Shown: positions 9,276 to 18,593, counted from the first letter of the stretch. The stretch: DNA of 64,000 nt from Xanthobacter tagetidis (GCF_003667445.1 NZ_RCTF01000002.1:186001-250000), one strand, 5' to 3'. Program-made: numbers and translations. The notes: generated from the letters alone by a model not told the origin.

Positions 9276-9368
9276 GCCCGAACTCCCTTCGCCTGTTGTT
9301 CTTCTTGGCTGCCGGCGCAGCAGGATAGCCGCGACGCTCCGCGCTGGCGACAGCCTGGGCGGAGGGCT

Positions 9369-10607
9369 TCAGAAGAAGGCCTGAAGGCCGGTCTGGGCGC
9401 GGCCGAGCACGAGGGCATGCACGTCGTGGGTGCCCTCGTAGGTGTTCACCGTCTCCAGGTTCACCATGTGGCGCATGACGTGATACTCGTCGCTGATGCC
9501 GTTGCCGCCGTGCATGTCGCGCGCCGTGCGGGCGATGTCGAGCGCCTTGCCGCAATTGTTGCGCTTCAGCAGGGAGATGGTCTCCGGCGCGATCTGCCCG
9601 GCGTCGAACAGGCGCCCCGCCTGGAGGCAGGCGAGCAGGCCGAGGGTGATCTCGGTCTGCATGTCCACCAGCTTCTTCTGCACCAATTGGGTGGCGGCGA
9701 GCGGACGGCCGAACTGCCTACGGTCGAGCGTGTATTGCCGCGCCGCGTGCCAGCAGAATTCCGCCGCGCCCATGGCGCCCCAGGAGATGCCGTAGCGCGC
9801 CCGGTTGAGGCAGCCGAACGGCCCGGCAAGGCCGGTGACGTTGGGCAGGAGGCGGTCCGCCTCCACGAACACGTCCTCCATGGCGATGTTGCCGGTGGGC
9901 GAGGCGTGCAGGCTCAGCTTGCCCTGGATCGCATAGGTCGACAGGCCCTTCATGCCGCGATCGAGCAGGAAGCCGCGGATCACGCCGTCATCGGTCTTGG
10001 CCCAGATGACGAACACGTCGGCGATGGGGGCGTTGGTGATCCAGCACTTGGTGCCGGAGAGCAGGAAGCCGCCGTCGACGCTCCGGGCGCGCGTCGCCAT
10101 GGCGCCGGGATCGGAGCCGGCATCCGGCTCGGTGAGGCCGAAGCAGCCGACGATCTCGCCGGTGGCGAGGCGCGGCAGGTATTTCATGCGCTGGTCTTCG
10201 CTGCCATAGGCGTAGATCGGGTGCATGACGAGCGAGGACTGCGCGCTCATGGCCGAGCGGTAGGCACTGTCCACCCGCTCCGCCTCGCGGGCGCACAGGC
10301 CGTAGATCACGTAGCTGCTGCCGGCGCAGCCGTACTTTTCGGGGATGGTGAGGCCGAGCAGGCCGAGGGCGCCGAACTCGGAGATGATCTCGCGGTCGAA
10401 CCGGTGTTCCCGGTTCGCCATCAGGATGCGCGGCATCAGCCGGTCCTGGCAGTAGGCGCGGCAGGTGTCGCGCACCATGCGCTCCTCGGCCGAGAGCAGG
10501 CTTTCGAGCTGCATCGGGTCCTGCCAGTCGAACGGGGCGTATCGGTTCGACGGCACGGTCGCCACCTTGCGCGGCAGGACCGCCTCGTTGACGGAGCTCT
10601 GGGTCAT
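9369..10607 (-). CDS. Acyl-CoA dehydrogenase, glutaryl-CoA-dehydrogenase-like
   Basis: FAD enzyme of 412 residues of the acyl-CoA dehydrogenase family. The FAD-binding middle region is seen in [16 protein letters not shown] and the loop [20 protein letters not shown]. The catalytic base is expected in the C-terminal motif [17 protein letters not shown], which matches the glutaryl-CoA dehydrogenase subfamily, as does the [18 protein letters not shown] block. Glutaryl-CoA dehydrogenase oxidises and decarboxylates glutaryl-CoA to crotonyl-CoA. A second, closely related gene lies at 59.8-61.0 kb and has the cleaner family N-terminus, so this copy may have a shifted substrate. It is co-transcribed with the hydratase downstream and starts 14 bp after the TPR gene stop. 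Confidence 0.85.
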   Translation of the reverse strand: MTQSSVNEAVLPRKVATVPSNRYAPFDWQDPMQLESLLSAEERMVRDTCRAYCQDRLMPRILMANREHRFDREIISEFGALGLLGLTIPEKYGCAGSSYVIYGLCAREAERVDSAYRSAMSAQSSLVMHPIYAYGSEDQRMKYLPRLATGEIVGCFGLTEPDAGSDPGAMATRARSVDGGFLLSGTKCWITNAPIADVFVIWAKTDDGVIRGFLLDRGMKGLSTYAIQGKLSLHASPTGNIAMEDVFVEADRLLPNVTGLAGPFGCLNRARYGISWGAMGAAEFCWHAARQYTLDRRQFGRPLAATQLVQKKLVDMQTEITLGLLACLQAGRLFDAGQIAPETISLLKRNNCGKALDIARTARDMHGGNGISDEYHVMRHMVNLETVNTYEGTHDVHALVLGRAQTGLQAFF

Positions 10608-10621
10608 CGTCGCTCTTCCGG

Positions 10622-12013
10622 TCAGGCGGCTGCGGGGGAGGAAAGCGTCTCGGCGCTGCGATGCGCCTTGGCGGCGAGGTCCAATTCGCCGAGGTCTGCG
10701 AGCACCTTGCCGTATTCGCGCCAGCCGCGCCGGCCGCGCGGGAACAGCGCCACGCGCTCGGAGAGCAGGTTCCGCGCCATCGGCAGACGCCCGGCGCGCA
10801 CCGCCGCATCGATCAGGATCTGCGCGAACAGATCGCGCTGGGCGAGGCTGCCGCCGATCGGCGCAAGCTCGTTGCGCATCGGCCAGAGAATGTCGCAGGC
10901 CTTGGCGTGGTCGCCGCCCTCATAGGCGATCATGGCCTCGCACAGCGGAATGAGGACCGCCTGCGTGGTGCGTGCATTCCAGCTCTCGCCGTCCTTGGCG
11001 AAGACGGCCATGGACTGGATCTGCTCGCGCGCGGTGTCGAACCGGCCCTTGGCGGCGAGCGCGAGGCAGAAATGGGCGTCGCGGAACGGCAGGATGTGGT
11101 CGTGGATGCGCGTCGCCGAGTGCTCGGCCAGAAGGTCCCAGCGGTTGCCCACGTCGACCCCGGCGATCTGCAGCCGCTTGAGAAAGGCAGCCTGGTTGGA
11201 GACGTCGATATAGGTCTCCGAATTGAGCGACGACAGGTCCTCGTCGAACACGCGGAGCGCACGGTCGTAGTTCTCGGCGACGATGTGGAACAGGCCGCGG
11301 TGCCACCACACGTGGGCCTTGAAGAAGTTCTTGTTGGCCCAGTCGTCCCTGGAATAGTCGAGCCAGTCCGCGCCCTCGTCGAAGCGGCCCTGCATCTCCA
11401 TCACATGGGCGACGGAATGGATCGCCCACAGGTCCTCCGGGTTGCCCTCCACCGCCGCGCGGCCCCAGCGCTCCGCATCGGCATAGGCGCCGCATTCCTC
11501 CAGCGCATAGGCATACATGCCCTGCACGTGGGAATAGCCGGGCGTCGCCTCGTCCCAGGCGCCGAGCGCGCCGGCCACCACCGCGCGCAGCACGTTGTTG
11601 CGGCCGGTGTAGAAGGCCATGGTGTGGTGCAGCTTGAGGGCCATCAGGTCCTGCGGCCACTGGTTCAGCACCTGCTCCCAGGCGAGGCAGGCGTTCATGA
11701 GGTCGCCCTTCACCCACGCCTTGAGGGCGGACAGGTGGAGCCGCTCGCGCTCGGTGATGTCGCCGCCCGCCTGCTCCAGCTCCGCCAGGGTCTGGCGCAG
11801 CTTCGGGAACACGGCGGGGTTCTCCAGCATCATCAGGAGATAGCCGCGATAGCACTGGGCGAGCACGCAGGACGGGTCCTCGGCGAGCGCCGCCTTCACC
11901 TCCGCGGAGGCGCTGGTGCCGTAATTGAGATAGTCCGCCACCGCCAGGTCGAGATGGGCGACCGCCTTCGGGCTGGTGGTGGTCACGTCGAGGCCGCGGA
12001 CGTCCTGATGCAT
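10622..12013 (-). CDS. TPR protein, tetratricopeptide repeat protein 38 (TTC38)-like
   Basis: A 463-residue soluble protein built from helical TPR-like pairs. Repeating A/L/W positions occur in [40 protein letters not shown] and [19 protein letters not shown]. The layout matches the TTC38-like family, which is found in bacteria and eukaryotes and has no established catalytic role. No signal peptide is evident. It sits between the molybdenum hydroxylase large subunit (36 bp upstream) and the acyl-CoA dehydrogenase (14 bp downstream), so it is almost certainly part of the operon. It could serve as a scaffold or maturation factor, but nothing in the sequence proves this. Confidence 0.8.
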   Translation of the reverse strand: MHQDVRGLDVTTTSPKAVAHLDLAVADYLNYGTSASAEVKAALAEDPSCVLAQCYRGYLLMMLENPAVFPKLRQTLAELEQAGGDITERERLHLSALKAWVKGDLMNACLAWEQVLNQWPQDLMALKLHHTMAFYTGRNNVLRAVVAGALGAWDEATPGYSHVQGMYAYALEECGAYADAERWGRAAVEGNPEDLWAIHSVAHVMEMQGRFDEGADWLDYSRDDWANKNFFKAHVWWHRGLFHIVAENYDRALRVFDEDLSSLNSETYIDVSNQAAFLKRLQIAGVDVGNRWDLLAEHSATRIHDHILPFRDAHFCLALAAKGRFDTAREQIQSMAVFAKDGESWNARTTQAVLIPLCEAMIAYEGGDHAKACDILWPMRNELAPIGGSLAQRDLFAQILIDAAVRAGRLPMARNLLSERVALFPRGRRGWREYGKVLADLGELDLAAKAHRSAETLSSPAAA

Positions 12014-12048
12014 GGCGGTGTCCCTTCTCTCGCTGTGCGGCGCGCCGG

Positions 12049-14418
12049 TCAGGCTGCGTCGTCGAGCGCGACGCCAAGGCCGCGCAGCACCCGTTCCGGC
12101 GTCGCCGGAAAGTGGAAGATGTCGCCGCCGCGCTGGCGCAAGGCGTCCGCCACGGCGCAGGAGATGCCGGCGAGCGCGCCGATGATCGAGCCCTCGCCGC
12201 AGCCCTTGAAGCCGCCCAGCGCGCCGGACGGCGTGTTGGCGTGGTGCAGCTCGATGTGCGGCACCTCCAGCGCCGAGGGCACGAGATAGTCGGCGAGCGT
12301 CACCGTGCGCGGCTGGCCGTTCTCGTCATAGATCAGCTGCTCGTAGAGCGCCTCGCCGACCCCCTGGGCGATGCCGCCGATGATCTGGCCTTCCACCACG
12401 GCGGGATTGATGATGCGTCCCACGTCCTCGGCGGCCACATAGCGCACGATCTCCACGTGTCCCGTCTCTTCGTCCACGTCCACCACCACCACGTGGGCGC
12501 CGGCGGCGAACGAGCCGTGCTTGGGATCGTAGAAGGCGGTGACCTCGAAGCCCTGGTTGATCTCGCTCGGAATGTCCTTGGCGGAGAAGAAGCTGTGTTC
12601 CGCAAGCTGGCGCAGGGGCAGCGACCTGGTGCGATCGACGGTCTCCACCACGCTGTCGGCGAGCATCAGCTCCTCGCTCGGCGTCTGCATGATGTGGGCT
12701 GCGACGGCGAGGATGCGGCGGCGCAGTTCGCCCGCCGCCTGGATCACCGCGCCGGAGCCGAACACGGCGGTGCGCGAAGCGAACGTGCCGAAGCCGTAGG
12801 GCGCCATGCCGGTGTCGTTGGTGAGACACGCGATGTCGTCGAGGCGGATGCCCAGCTCGTCCGCCGCCACCTGCCGCATGGCGGTAGCGATGCGCTGGCC
12901 CTGGGAGGGCAGAGCGGCGGCGATGGTCAGCTTGCCGGAGGTCTCAAGGCGCAGCGTGACCGCGTCGCGGCCAGGCTGGAGCAGCGTGCCCGGGCCGACC
13001 GCGGTGCTGGTGCCGAGGCCGGTCAGCTCGGCGAAGCAGGCGACGCCGATGCCGCGCAGCTTGCCCTTGGCCAGCATCGCCTGCTGCTCCTTGCGCAGCA
13101 CCGGGTAGCCGGACTTCGCCAGCGCCATGTCGAGGCACGGCATGTAGCCCACATGGTCGTGCACGAGGTTGTTGCCGTTGCGAAACGGCATGGCGCTCTG
13201 GGGAATGATGTTGCGGCGCCGGATCTCCACCGGATCGATGCCCAGCTCCGCCGCCGCCTGGTCGAGCAGCAGCTCCAGAGATGCGGAAGCGGAGGGGCGG
13301 CCCACCGCGCGATAGGGGCCGACTGGCGTCTTGTTGGTGGCGACGCCGCGCGTCGTGTAGCGCAGCGCCTTCACCTGGTAGGGCCCCGGCATCAGGCCGC
13401 CGGTCTGCAGCGGCTCCATGCCGGCGGACCACAGATAGGTGGAATAGGCGCCGACGTCGGTCCAGATGTCCGACTGGAGCGCGAGGATGTGCCCCTCGGC
13501 GTCGAGCGCCAGCGCGACCTCGATGTCGTGCTCGCGGGCATGGGTGGAGGCGACCATGTTCTCCAGCCTGTCTTCCACCCACTTCACCGGGCGGCGCAGC
13601 TGGAGCGCCAGGAACGCGCAGACGAACTCCTCCGGATAGATGGACGCCTTCTGGCCGAACCCGCCGCCGGTCTGCGGCGCCACCACGCGGATGTCGGTTT
13701 CCGACAGGCCGAGATGCTTGGCGAGATAGTGCCGCACCACATACGGAAGCTGGTGGCTCATCCACATGGAGAGCTTGAAGGAGCCGTCGCGCCAAGCGGC
13801 GACGCAGCCGCGCCCCTCCATGCACAGCGCCTGCTTGCGCCCGAGCTGGAAGCGGCGCTTCACCACGAGGTGAGCGTTGGCGAACGCGGCATCGACGTCG
13901 CCGCTCTGGTAGTCGCGCCGGATGAGATAGTTGTTGGGGCAGGTGTCGTGCACCAGCGGGGAGCCGTCGCGCTCGCCGTCGCGGGCGTTGGTGACGACGG
14001 GCAGGGGATCGTAGTCCACCTCGATCAGCTCGATCGCGTCTTCCGCCAGAGCGCGGCTCTCGGCCACCACGGTGCAGATCGCCTCGCCGCAGAAGCGCAC
14101 CTTCTCCACCGCCAGCCAGTGCTGCGTCGACTGCCCGCCGGAGAAGCGGTTGGGCATGGAGGTGAAGGGCTCGACCTTGCCCAGGAGGTCGGCGCCCGTG
14201 AGTACGGTCACGACGCCCGGCAGCGCGCGGGCGCGGCTTGTGTCGATGCGCGCGAGGCGGGCATGGGCGTGCTGGCTGCGCAGGAAGGCGACGTGGAACA
14301 TCCCGGCGAACGAGATGTCGTTCAGGAAGCGGGCCTCGCCCTCCACCAGCGGGATCGCCTCCTCGGGCAGCACCGAGGAGCCCACCATCCTCTCATTGAC
14401 GAAGCGCGTGCCCGACAT
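12049..14418 (-). CDS. Molybdenum hydroxylase large subunit (CoxL/xanthine-dehydrogenase family)
   Basis: A 789-residue molybdopterin-cytosine-dinucleotide-binding subunit of the xanthine oxidase family. Typical blocks are VEVDYDPLPVVTNA, QTGGGFGQKASIYPEE (the first Mo-cofactor loop), PVGPYRAVGRPSA and the late GGFKGCGEGSIIGA, which carries the catalytic Glu region. The active-site loop reads PYRAVGR, not the AYxCSFR motif of form I CO dehydrogenase, so this is not a canonical CO oxidiser. It more likely hydroxylates an aldehyde, N-heterocycle or other small organic compound. It is followed by only one base before coxS, and the three subunits form a standard S-M-L set. The start at 14418 gives the usual N-terminus before the AldOx-like domain. 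Confidence 0.9.
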   Translation of the reverse strand: MSGTRFVNERMVGSSVLPEEAIPLVEGEARFLNDISFAGMFHVAFLRSQHAHARLARIDTSRARALPGVVTVLTGADLLGKVEPFTSMPNRFSGGQSTQHWLAVEKVRFCGEAICTVVAESRALAEDAIELIEVDYDPLPVVTNARDGERDGSPLVHDTCPNNYLIRRDYQSGDVDAAFANAHLVVKRRFQLGRKQALCMEGRGCVAAWRDGSFKLSMWMSHQLPYVVRHYLAKHLGLSETDIRVVAPQTGGGFGQKASIYPEEFVCAFLALQLRRPVKWVEDRLENMVASTHAREHDIEVALALDAEGHILALQSDIWTDVGAYSTYLWSAGMEPLQTGGLMPGPYQVKALRYTTRGVATNKTPVGPYRAVGRPSASASLELLLDQAAAELGIDPVEIRRRNIIPQSAMPFRNGNNLVHDHVGYMPCLDMALAKSGYPVLRKEQQAMLAKGKLRGIGVACFAELTGLGTSTAVGPGTLLQPGRDAVTLRLETSGKLTIAAALPSQGQRIATAMRQVAADELGIRLDDIACLTNDTGMAPYGFGTFASRTAVFGSGAVIQAAGELRRRILAVAAHIMQTPSEELMLADSVVETVDRTRSLPLRQLAEHSFFSAKDIPSEINQGFEVTAFYDPKHGSFAAGAHVVVVDVDEETGHVEIVRYVAAEDVGRIINPAVVEGQIIGGIAQGVGEALYEQLIYDENGQPRTVTLADYLVPSALEVPHIELHHANTPSGALGGFKGCGEGSIIGALAGISCAVADALRQRGGDIFHFPATPERVLRGLGVALDDAA

Positions 14419-14419
14419 C

Positions 14420-14911
14420 TCACCCCCGCTGATGGTCTTGCATCGCGGCTGCCGCCGCGCGCACCGCCTCGACGATCGCCTGGTAGCCGCTGCACCGGCA
14501 GATGTTGCCGGACAGGTACTCGCGGATCTCGGCCTCGGTGGGGTCCGGGTTCTGGCCCAGAAGCTCGATGGCCGTTGCGAAGAAGCCGGGCGTGCAGAAA
14601 CCGCACTGGATCGCGAAATTCTCGAAGAACGCCTTCTGAACCGGGTGCCAGACGCCCGCCGGGTCCTTGAGGCCCTCGATGGTGACCACCTCGCGCCCGT
14701 CCGCCTGCACCGCCAGCATCAGGCAGGCGCGCGCGCTGCGCCCATCCACCGTCACCGTGCAGGCGCCGCACACGCCGTGCTCGCAGCCGAGATGGGTGCC
14801 GGTGAGATGGAGCTGGTCGCGCAGGAAATCGGCGAGCGAGGTGCGCGTCGCCACGTCCTTGGTGTGGACGCGGCCGTTCACGGTGAGGGTGATGGTCTGC
14901 TGCTCAGGCAT
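14420..14911 (-). CDS. Molybdenum hydroxylase small subunit, two [2Fe-2S] clusters (CoxS-like)
   Basis: A 163-residue electron-transfer subunit. The N-terminal plant-ferredoxin-type cluster uses C-x4-C-x2-C-x11-C (CEHGVCGACTVTV followed by ARAC). The C-terminal helical cluster uses QCGFCTPGFF and NICRCSGYQAI. These ligands are complete. It passes electrons from the Mo site in the large subunit to FAD in the medium subunit. Its start overlaps the 3' end of the medium-subunit gene by 8 bp and its stop is one base from the large subunit, showing tight translational coupling. Confidence 0.93.
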   Translation of the reverse strand: MPEQQTITLTVNGRVHTKDVATRTSLADFLRDQLHLTGTHLGCEHGVCGACTVTVDGRSARACLMLAVQADGREVVTIEGLKDPAGVWHPVQKAFFENFAIQCGFCTPGFFATAIELLGQNPDPTEAEIREYLSGNICRCSGYQAIVEAVRAAAAAMQDHQRG

Positions 14912-15794
14912 GGTGCGTCCTCCCGCTGCGCAAAAGCGCCCTGGCGAGCGCCCGGCGCGCCATCACGCCCGCAAGGTGGCGCCGGTAGCCTGCGCCCGCA
15001 TGGACGTCGTCGGTCGGGTCCACCGCGCGGCGCGCGAGCTGCACCGCGGCCTCGAACAGTTCGGGCGCGGTGCCCTCGTCGATCCGCTGGCCCGCCAGCA
15101 GCGCCTCGGCGGCGGTGACGCGCACCGGTCCCTCGCCCATGCCCACAAGGGTGAGGCGCGCCTCCTCGCACACCCCGCCGCGCAGCGTGAGCAGCGCCGC
15201 CGCCCCGCCCAATGCGAAATCGCCGAGCCGCCGCGAGAATTCCACGAATGCCCAGCCGGTGCCGGGCCGCACCGGGGGATAGCGCAGTTCGACGATCATC
15301 TCGCCGGGCTCCAGCGCGGTGGTCATCAGGCCTTGGAGGAAGTCTTCCGCCTTCACCTCGCGCCGCCCCTCGGCGCTGGCGATCACGACGCTGCCGCCGA
15401 GGGTGAGCAGCACGCTCGGATGCTCGGCCGCCGGATCGTTGTGGGCGACGCTGCCGCAGGTGGTGCCGCGGTTGCGGATGGCGGGATGGGCCACATAGGC
15501 CGTCGCCTCGCTCATGAGCGGCCAGCCGGCCTTCACCAACGGCGAATGCAGGATGTCCACATGGCGCACCAGCGCGCCGACCCTGAGCGTGCCGCCGTCC
15601 GCGTCCAGCCGCGCCAGCTCCTCGATGCGGTTGATGTCCACCAGCACGCCGGGAGCGACGATGCGCATGTTCATCATCGGCATCAGGCTTTGGCCGCCGG
15701 CGAGGACGCGTCCGTCCGGTCCCGCATCCCGCAGGATCGCCGTCGCCTCTGCGAGGCTCCGCGGCGCGCGATAGTCGAACACGGGTGCCTTCAT
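14904..15794 (-). CDS. Molybdenum hydroxylase medium subunit, FAD-binding (CoxM-like)
   Basis: A 296-residue FAD subunit of the xanthine dehydrogenase family. The N-terminal PCMH-type FAD domain has the loop LAGGQSLMPMMNMRI, and the pyrophosphate region is seen in IRNRGTTCGSVAHNDPAAEH. The C-terminal CO_deh_flav_C domain follows (GWAFVEFSRRLGDFALGGAA). It delivers electrons to an external acceptor. It is the first gene of the seven-gene leftward operon, so the promoter should lie in 15795-16131, which contains the two palindromes listed below. Confidence 0.92.
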   Translation of the reverse strand: MKAPVFDYRAPRSLAEATAILRDAGPDGRVLAGGQSLMPMMNMRIVAPGVLVDINRIEELARLDADGGTLRVGALVRHVDILHSPLVKAGWPLMSEATAYVAHPAIRNRGTTCGSVAHNDPAAEHPSVLLTLGGSVVIASAEGRREVKAEDFLQGLMTTALEPGEMIVELRYPPVRPGTGWAFVEFSRRLGDFALGGAAALLTLRGGVCEEARLTLVGMGEGPVRVTAAEALLAGQRIDEGTAPELFEAAVQLARRAVDPTDDVHAGAGYRRHLAGVMARRALARALLRSGRTHHA

Positions 15795-15875
15795 CTGCCC
15801 CCTCGTTTCCCCTGGAACCGCGCTGCCCCGGCACTCCGGATGATTGGCCGGGCTTATGGCGACAGGCGGCTCGAT

Positions 15876-15897
15876 GTTCTTATATGTTAGAACTAAC
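15876..15897. promoter_or_regulatory. Overlapping palindromes, candidate operator for the cox-like operon
   Basis: GTTAG-AA-CTAAC is a perfect palindrome at 15886-15897. It overlaps a second inverted repeat, GTTCT-N8-AGAAC, at 15876-15893. The DNA around it is much AT-richer than the flanks. It lies 82 bp upstream of the coxM-like start and within the divergent spacer, so it is a plausible binding site for a regulator, perhaps one of the MarR proteins encoded nearby. No -35/-10 pair is convincing here. Confidence 0.45.
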
Positions 15898-16020
15898 TTA
15901 TGTGATAGGATATGCTCTCGGTCGCGTCAAGGCGTCCCGCGCAGCCAGAGAACAATGGATTTTAGGAAACGTAAGCGCGGCTAGGGTGCGATTGACGTGA
16001 TCGCCGCCATCGATTAGCAA

Positions 16021-16038
16021 TAGATAAGTATATATCTA
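16021..16038. promoter_or_regulatory. Palindrome upstream of the MBL-fold lactonase gene
   Basis: TAGATA-AGTATA-TATCTA: perfect 6-bp arms around a 6-bp centre, in an AT-rich stretch 94 bp upstream of the lactonase start. Its position suits an operator for the rightward unit. The spacer 15795-16131 contains no gene that I can see apart from these two sites. Confidence 0.4.
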
Positions 16039-16131
16039 TGTTGCGGTGCAATGCCGCATGTTTAAGAGCCAGCGCGGATCGGCATCTCAGCGCCGGGTCG
16101 AGGCGCCGGGCCGGTCGGGGGAGGTGAGCCG

Positions 16132-16893
16132 ATGAAGATGAACGTCCTCGACGGCGGCCGTGTGCGCATGCGCCGTCGCATCTTCGTTCCCGACGCGGCG
16201 AAGGAGGAGCAGATCGAAATGCCGGTCATCTCCACCCTGTTTCGGCACCCCAAGGGCAACGTGCTGTTCGACACCGGATGCCATCCCTCCGTGGAGACCG
16301 ACGCTGACGCACGGTGGGGCGGGCTCGCCCGCCTCATGACGCCGATCGCGGCGCCGGGCACCAGCGTGGTCGCGGCGCTCGCCCAGGTGGGGTTCCAGCC
16401 CGACGACATCGACATCGTCGTCAACTCGCACCTGCATCCCGACCACTGCGGCTGCAACTGCTTCTTCCGCAAGGCGGAGTTCTTCTGCCACGCGGCCGAG
16501 CTTCAGGCCGCCGAGGCCGAGGGCGCGGACGCGCAGGGCTATCGCCGGGTCGAATGGGACTTGCCCATGCGCCTCAACCCCCTTGCCGGCAGCCACGATC
16601 TGTTCGGCGACGGGCGGCTCGTGACCGTTCCGCTGCCCGGCCACACGCCGGGATGCATGGGCCTTCGGGCCGAGCTTTCCGGCGACGGCGTGTTCCTCCT
16701 CGCCTCCGACGCGGTGACGCTCAAGCGCAACCTCGACCGCGACGAGGTGCCCATGAATGCGTGGGACCGCGCGCAGCTGCTCGCCTCCTACGAGACCGTG
16801 CGGGCCGAGGAGGCGCGCGGCGCCACCGTCATCTGCGGCCACGACGACGCGCAGTGGCAAACGCTCAGGACCGGCGCCGAAGGCTATGCCTGA
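16132..16893 (+). CDS. MBL-fold hydrolase, N-acyl-homoserine-lactonase-like
   Basis: A 253-residue metallo-beta-lactamase-fold enzyme. The dinuclear metal motif HLHPDHCG starts at residue 100 (His100, His102, Asp104, His105). The further ligands are seen in PLPGHTPGCMG, LASDAV and ICGHDDAQW. The early FDTGCHP motif matches the AiiA/AttM lactonase group. The enzyme may hydrolyse a homoserine lactone, as in quorum quenching, or a lactone intermediate of the neighbouring catabolic pathway. Its placement directly before an SDR gene (44 bp) favours the catabolic role, by inference. A purine-rich site (GGGGGAGGTG) precedes ATG 16132. Confidence 0.8.
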   Translation: MKMNVLDGGRVRMRRRIFVPDAAKEEQIEMPVISTLFRHPKGNVLFDTGCHPSVETDADARWGGLARLMTPIAAPGTSVVAALAQVGFQPDDIDIVVNSHLHPDHCGCNCFFRKAEFFCHAAELQAAEAEGADAQGYRRVEWDLPMRLNPLAGSHDLFGDGRLVTVPLPGHTPGCMGLRAELSGDGVFLLASDAVTLKRNLDRDEVPMNAWDRAQLLASYETVRAEEARGATVICGHDDAQWQTLRTGAEGYA

Positions 16894-16937
16894 CATCCGG
16901 CGGGCGCCGGGCCACCAAGATCAAATGGGAGACGCCA

Positions 16938-17693
16938 ATGGACATCGGGCTTGAGGGGAAGGTCGCCATCGTCACCGGGGGCGCGCGCGACGTGGGCGGC
17001 GCCATCGCCCGGTCGCTGGCGCGCGAGGGAGTGCGCGTGGCGGTCAACTACAACAGTTCCGAGGCCGAGGCGCAGGCCCTGGTGGACGACATCGCCGCCT
17101 CCGGCGGGACCGCGCGCGCGGTGAAGGCGGACATCGCCGACTACGCGCAGGTGCGGGCCATGACCGACGATGTGGCCGCCGAATGGGGCAGCCTCGACAT
17201 CCTGGTGAACAATGCGGGCTACGTGAAGTATCAGCGCTTCATCGAATCCGAGCCGGCCGACTGGCGCCGTCAGATCGACGTCTGCCTCTACGGCGCGCTC
17301 AACTGCTCGCACGCCGCCGCCAAGCACATGGCGAAGCAGTAGGCCGGGCGCGTCATCAATATCGTCGGCGACAGCTCGCGCATCGGCGAAGCGAACATCG
17401 CGCTCGCCGCCACCGCGCGCGGCGGCACCATCGCGCTGGGCAAGTCCATGGCGAAGGAACTGGGGCGCTACAACGTCACCGTCAACACCATCGCGCTCGG
17501 ACTGATCGAGACCGCGCACCAGGACCCGGAATTCCTGGCCAAGAACATGGAGCGCATCGTCAAGGCCTATCCGCTGCGACGCATCGGCAAGCCGGGCGAC
17601 GTGGCGCCCATGGTGGTCTTCCTGTCCTCCGCCGGCGCCGACTGGATCACCGGCCAGGTCATCAGCGTGAACGGGGGCTTCTCCATGGTCTGA
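16938..17693 (+). pseudogene. SDR-family oxidoreductase interrupted by an in-frame amber codon
   Basis: A complete short-chain dehydrogenase/reductase can be read over 251 codons except for TAG at 17340-17342. The N-terminal part has the NAD(P) motif TGGARDVGGAIA, NNAGY and a normal Rossmann order. After the stop the same frame continues with GRVINIVGD, SMAKELGRYNVTVNTIALG and the family C-terminus ITGQVISVNGGFS. The stop replaces what is usually Lys in MAKQ-K-x-GRVINI, so one A-to-T change (AAG to TAG) explains it. The usual catalytic Tyr-x3-Lys is also weak here: the expected YAATKGG segment reads LAATARGG. That suggests real decay rather than only a base-call error. It follows the lactonase by 44 bp. 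Confidence 0.8.
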
Positions 17694-17713
17694 GGCCGCG
17701 TGCCCGGCGCCGC

Positions 17714-18253
17714 TCAGCCGGCGGCCGGGCCGTCCTCCTGCTCGGCGAGGGAGGGGGGCTTGTAGCCGATCTCCACGGTGAGGAGCTGGGCCTGCAGCTT
17801 GCCGAGGAAGTGAACCAGCGAGGCGCGTTCGTCGAAGCTGAAGCCGGCGGCGGCCTGCTTGTAGAATTCGAAGATCTTGTCCCTGAGGTCCGGCCACAGG
17901 CGGTGGCCGGCAGGGGTGAGGCGCACGAGGCGCGCCCGGCGGTCGTTGGGGTCGGTGGTGCGCTCGACGATGCCGCCGCGCTCCAGGCGCTTGATGACGC
18001 CGTCGAGATTCTGGCGGCTGACCACGAGGTATTCCGCAAGGTCGCCGAACGCCATGCCATCCGGGCGGTGTTTCTGCGACAGGGCGCCGATCACCGCCCA
18101 TTGAACCGTCGTGACCCCGAGTTCCTTCACGGACTGGCGCTGCAATGTGTTGCCGAGCTGAAACAGGCGGAAGAAGATGCGGTTGTTCAGCTGGTCGGCG
18201 GAGGCCTGCTCCTCGTGCTGTGCCGTCAAGTGGTTTTCCCCTGAAGCATTCAC
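17714..18253 (-). CDS. MarR family transcriptional regulator
   Basis: Winged-helix regulator. The core includes VTTVQWAVIGALSQ, the recognition helix region YLVVSRQNLDGVIKRLERGG and the wing RTTDPNDRRARLVRLTPAG. I place the start at GTG 18253, preceded by GGAG at 8 nt, giving 179 residues. The frame is open further upstream to 18406, but that extension (MLLSSPCARG...) is low-complexity and unlikely. It is divergent from the flavin oxidoreductase gene, and its stop lies 20 bp from the end of the convergent broken SDR. A role as a ligand-sensing repressor of the oxidoreductase/acyl-CoA ligase unit is likely by position. Confidence 0.82.
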   Translation of the reverse strand: MNASGENHLTAQHEEQASADQLNNRIFFRLFQLGNTLQRQSVKELGVTTVQWAVIGALSQKHRPDGMAFGDLAEYLVVSRQNLDGVIKRLERGGIVERTTDPNDRRARLVRLTPAGHRLWPDLRDKIFEFYKQAAAGFSFDERASLVHFLGKLQAQLLTVEIGYKPPSLAEQEDGPAAG

Positions 18254-18563
18254 GCGGCCGGCTCCGGTTCGATCTTCATTCAGGCGGTCAATGCGCGCGC
18301 CGCGGCGCCCGATCCGTGCGGCCACCATAGTCGGCAACGCTGCCGTGCTCCAGAGCGCCGCATCCCGCGGCTGCCGGCCTCGAGCGCACGGCGATGATAG
18401 CAGCATTCATGGCAATGTATTGATATAAATGGCGTGCCCAACGATGGACATTTCGCCTGCGACATGCCGCTTCATCATGTTGCATTGCACACATATGCTG
18501 CCACGTCGCAGCCGCGGCGGTCCGTCGACGTTCCGGAAGGTGGTTGCGAGAAAGGCAAAGATA

Positions 18564-18593
18564 TTGACATTAATCCGATGCCCCGTCTATTCA
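18564..18593 (+). promoter_or_regulatory. Candidate sigma70-type promoter of the flavin oxidoreductase unit
   Basis: TTGACA at 18564-18569 and TATTCA at 18588-18593 with an 18-bp spacer, 59 bp before the start codon. The whole spacer 18254-18651 is AT-rich compared with its surroundings and holds no gene. It should carry divergent promoters for the MarR gene and this unit. Confidence 0.45.

Noticed and set aside
7710-10925. Long open frame (over 1000 codons) on the + strand opposite four genes
   Set aside because: It is a shadow of GC-rich genes on the - strand; the translation is His/Arg/Gly-rich without a recognisable domain and has no ribosome binding site. The same holds for long frames opposite the genes at 1190-3508, 12112-14670, 18475-20568, 38459-40306 and 51795-53897.
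12049-15794. Aerobic CO dehydrogenase (coxMSL)
   Set aside because: The large-subunit active-site loop is PYRAVGR and lacks the Cys of the AYxCSFR motif. The general molybdenum hydroxylase name is safer.
16132-16893. Quorum-quenching system
   Set aside because: The fold fits an AHL lactonase, but no LuxI/LuxR gene is near and the neighbours are catabolic; the claim was kept at family level.
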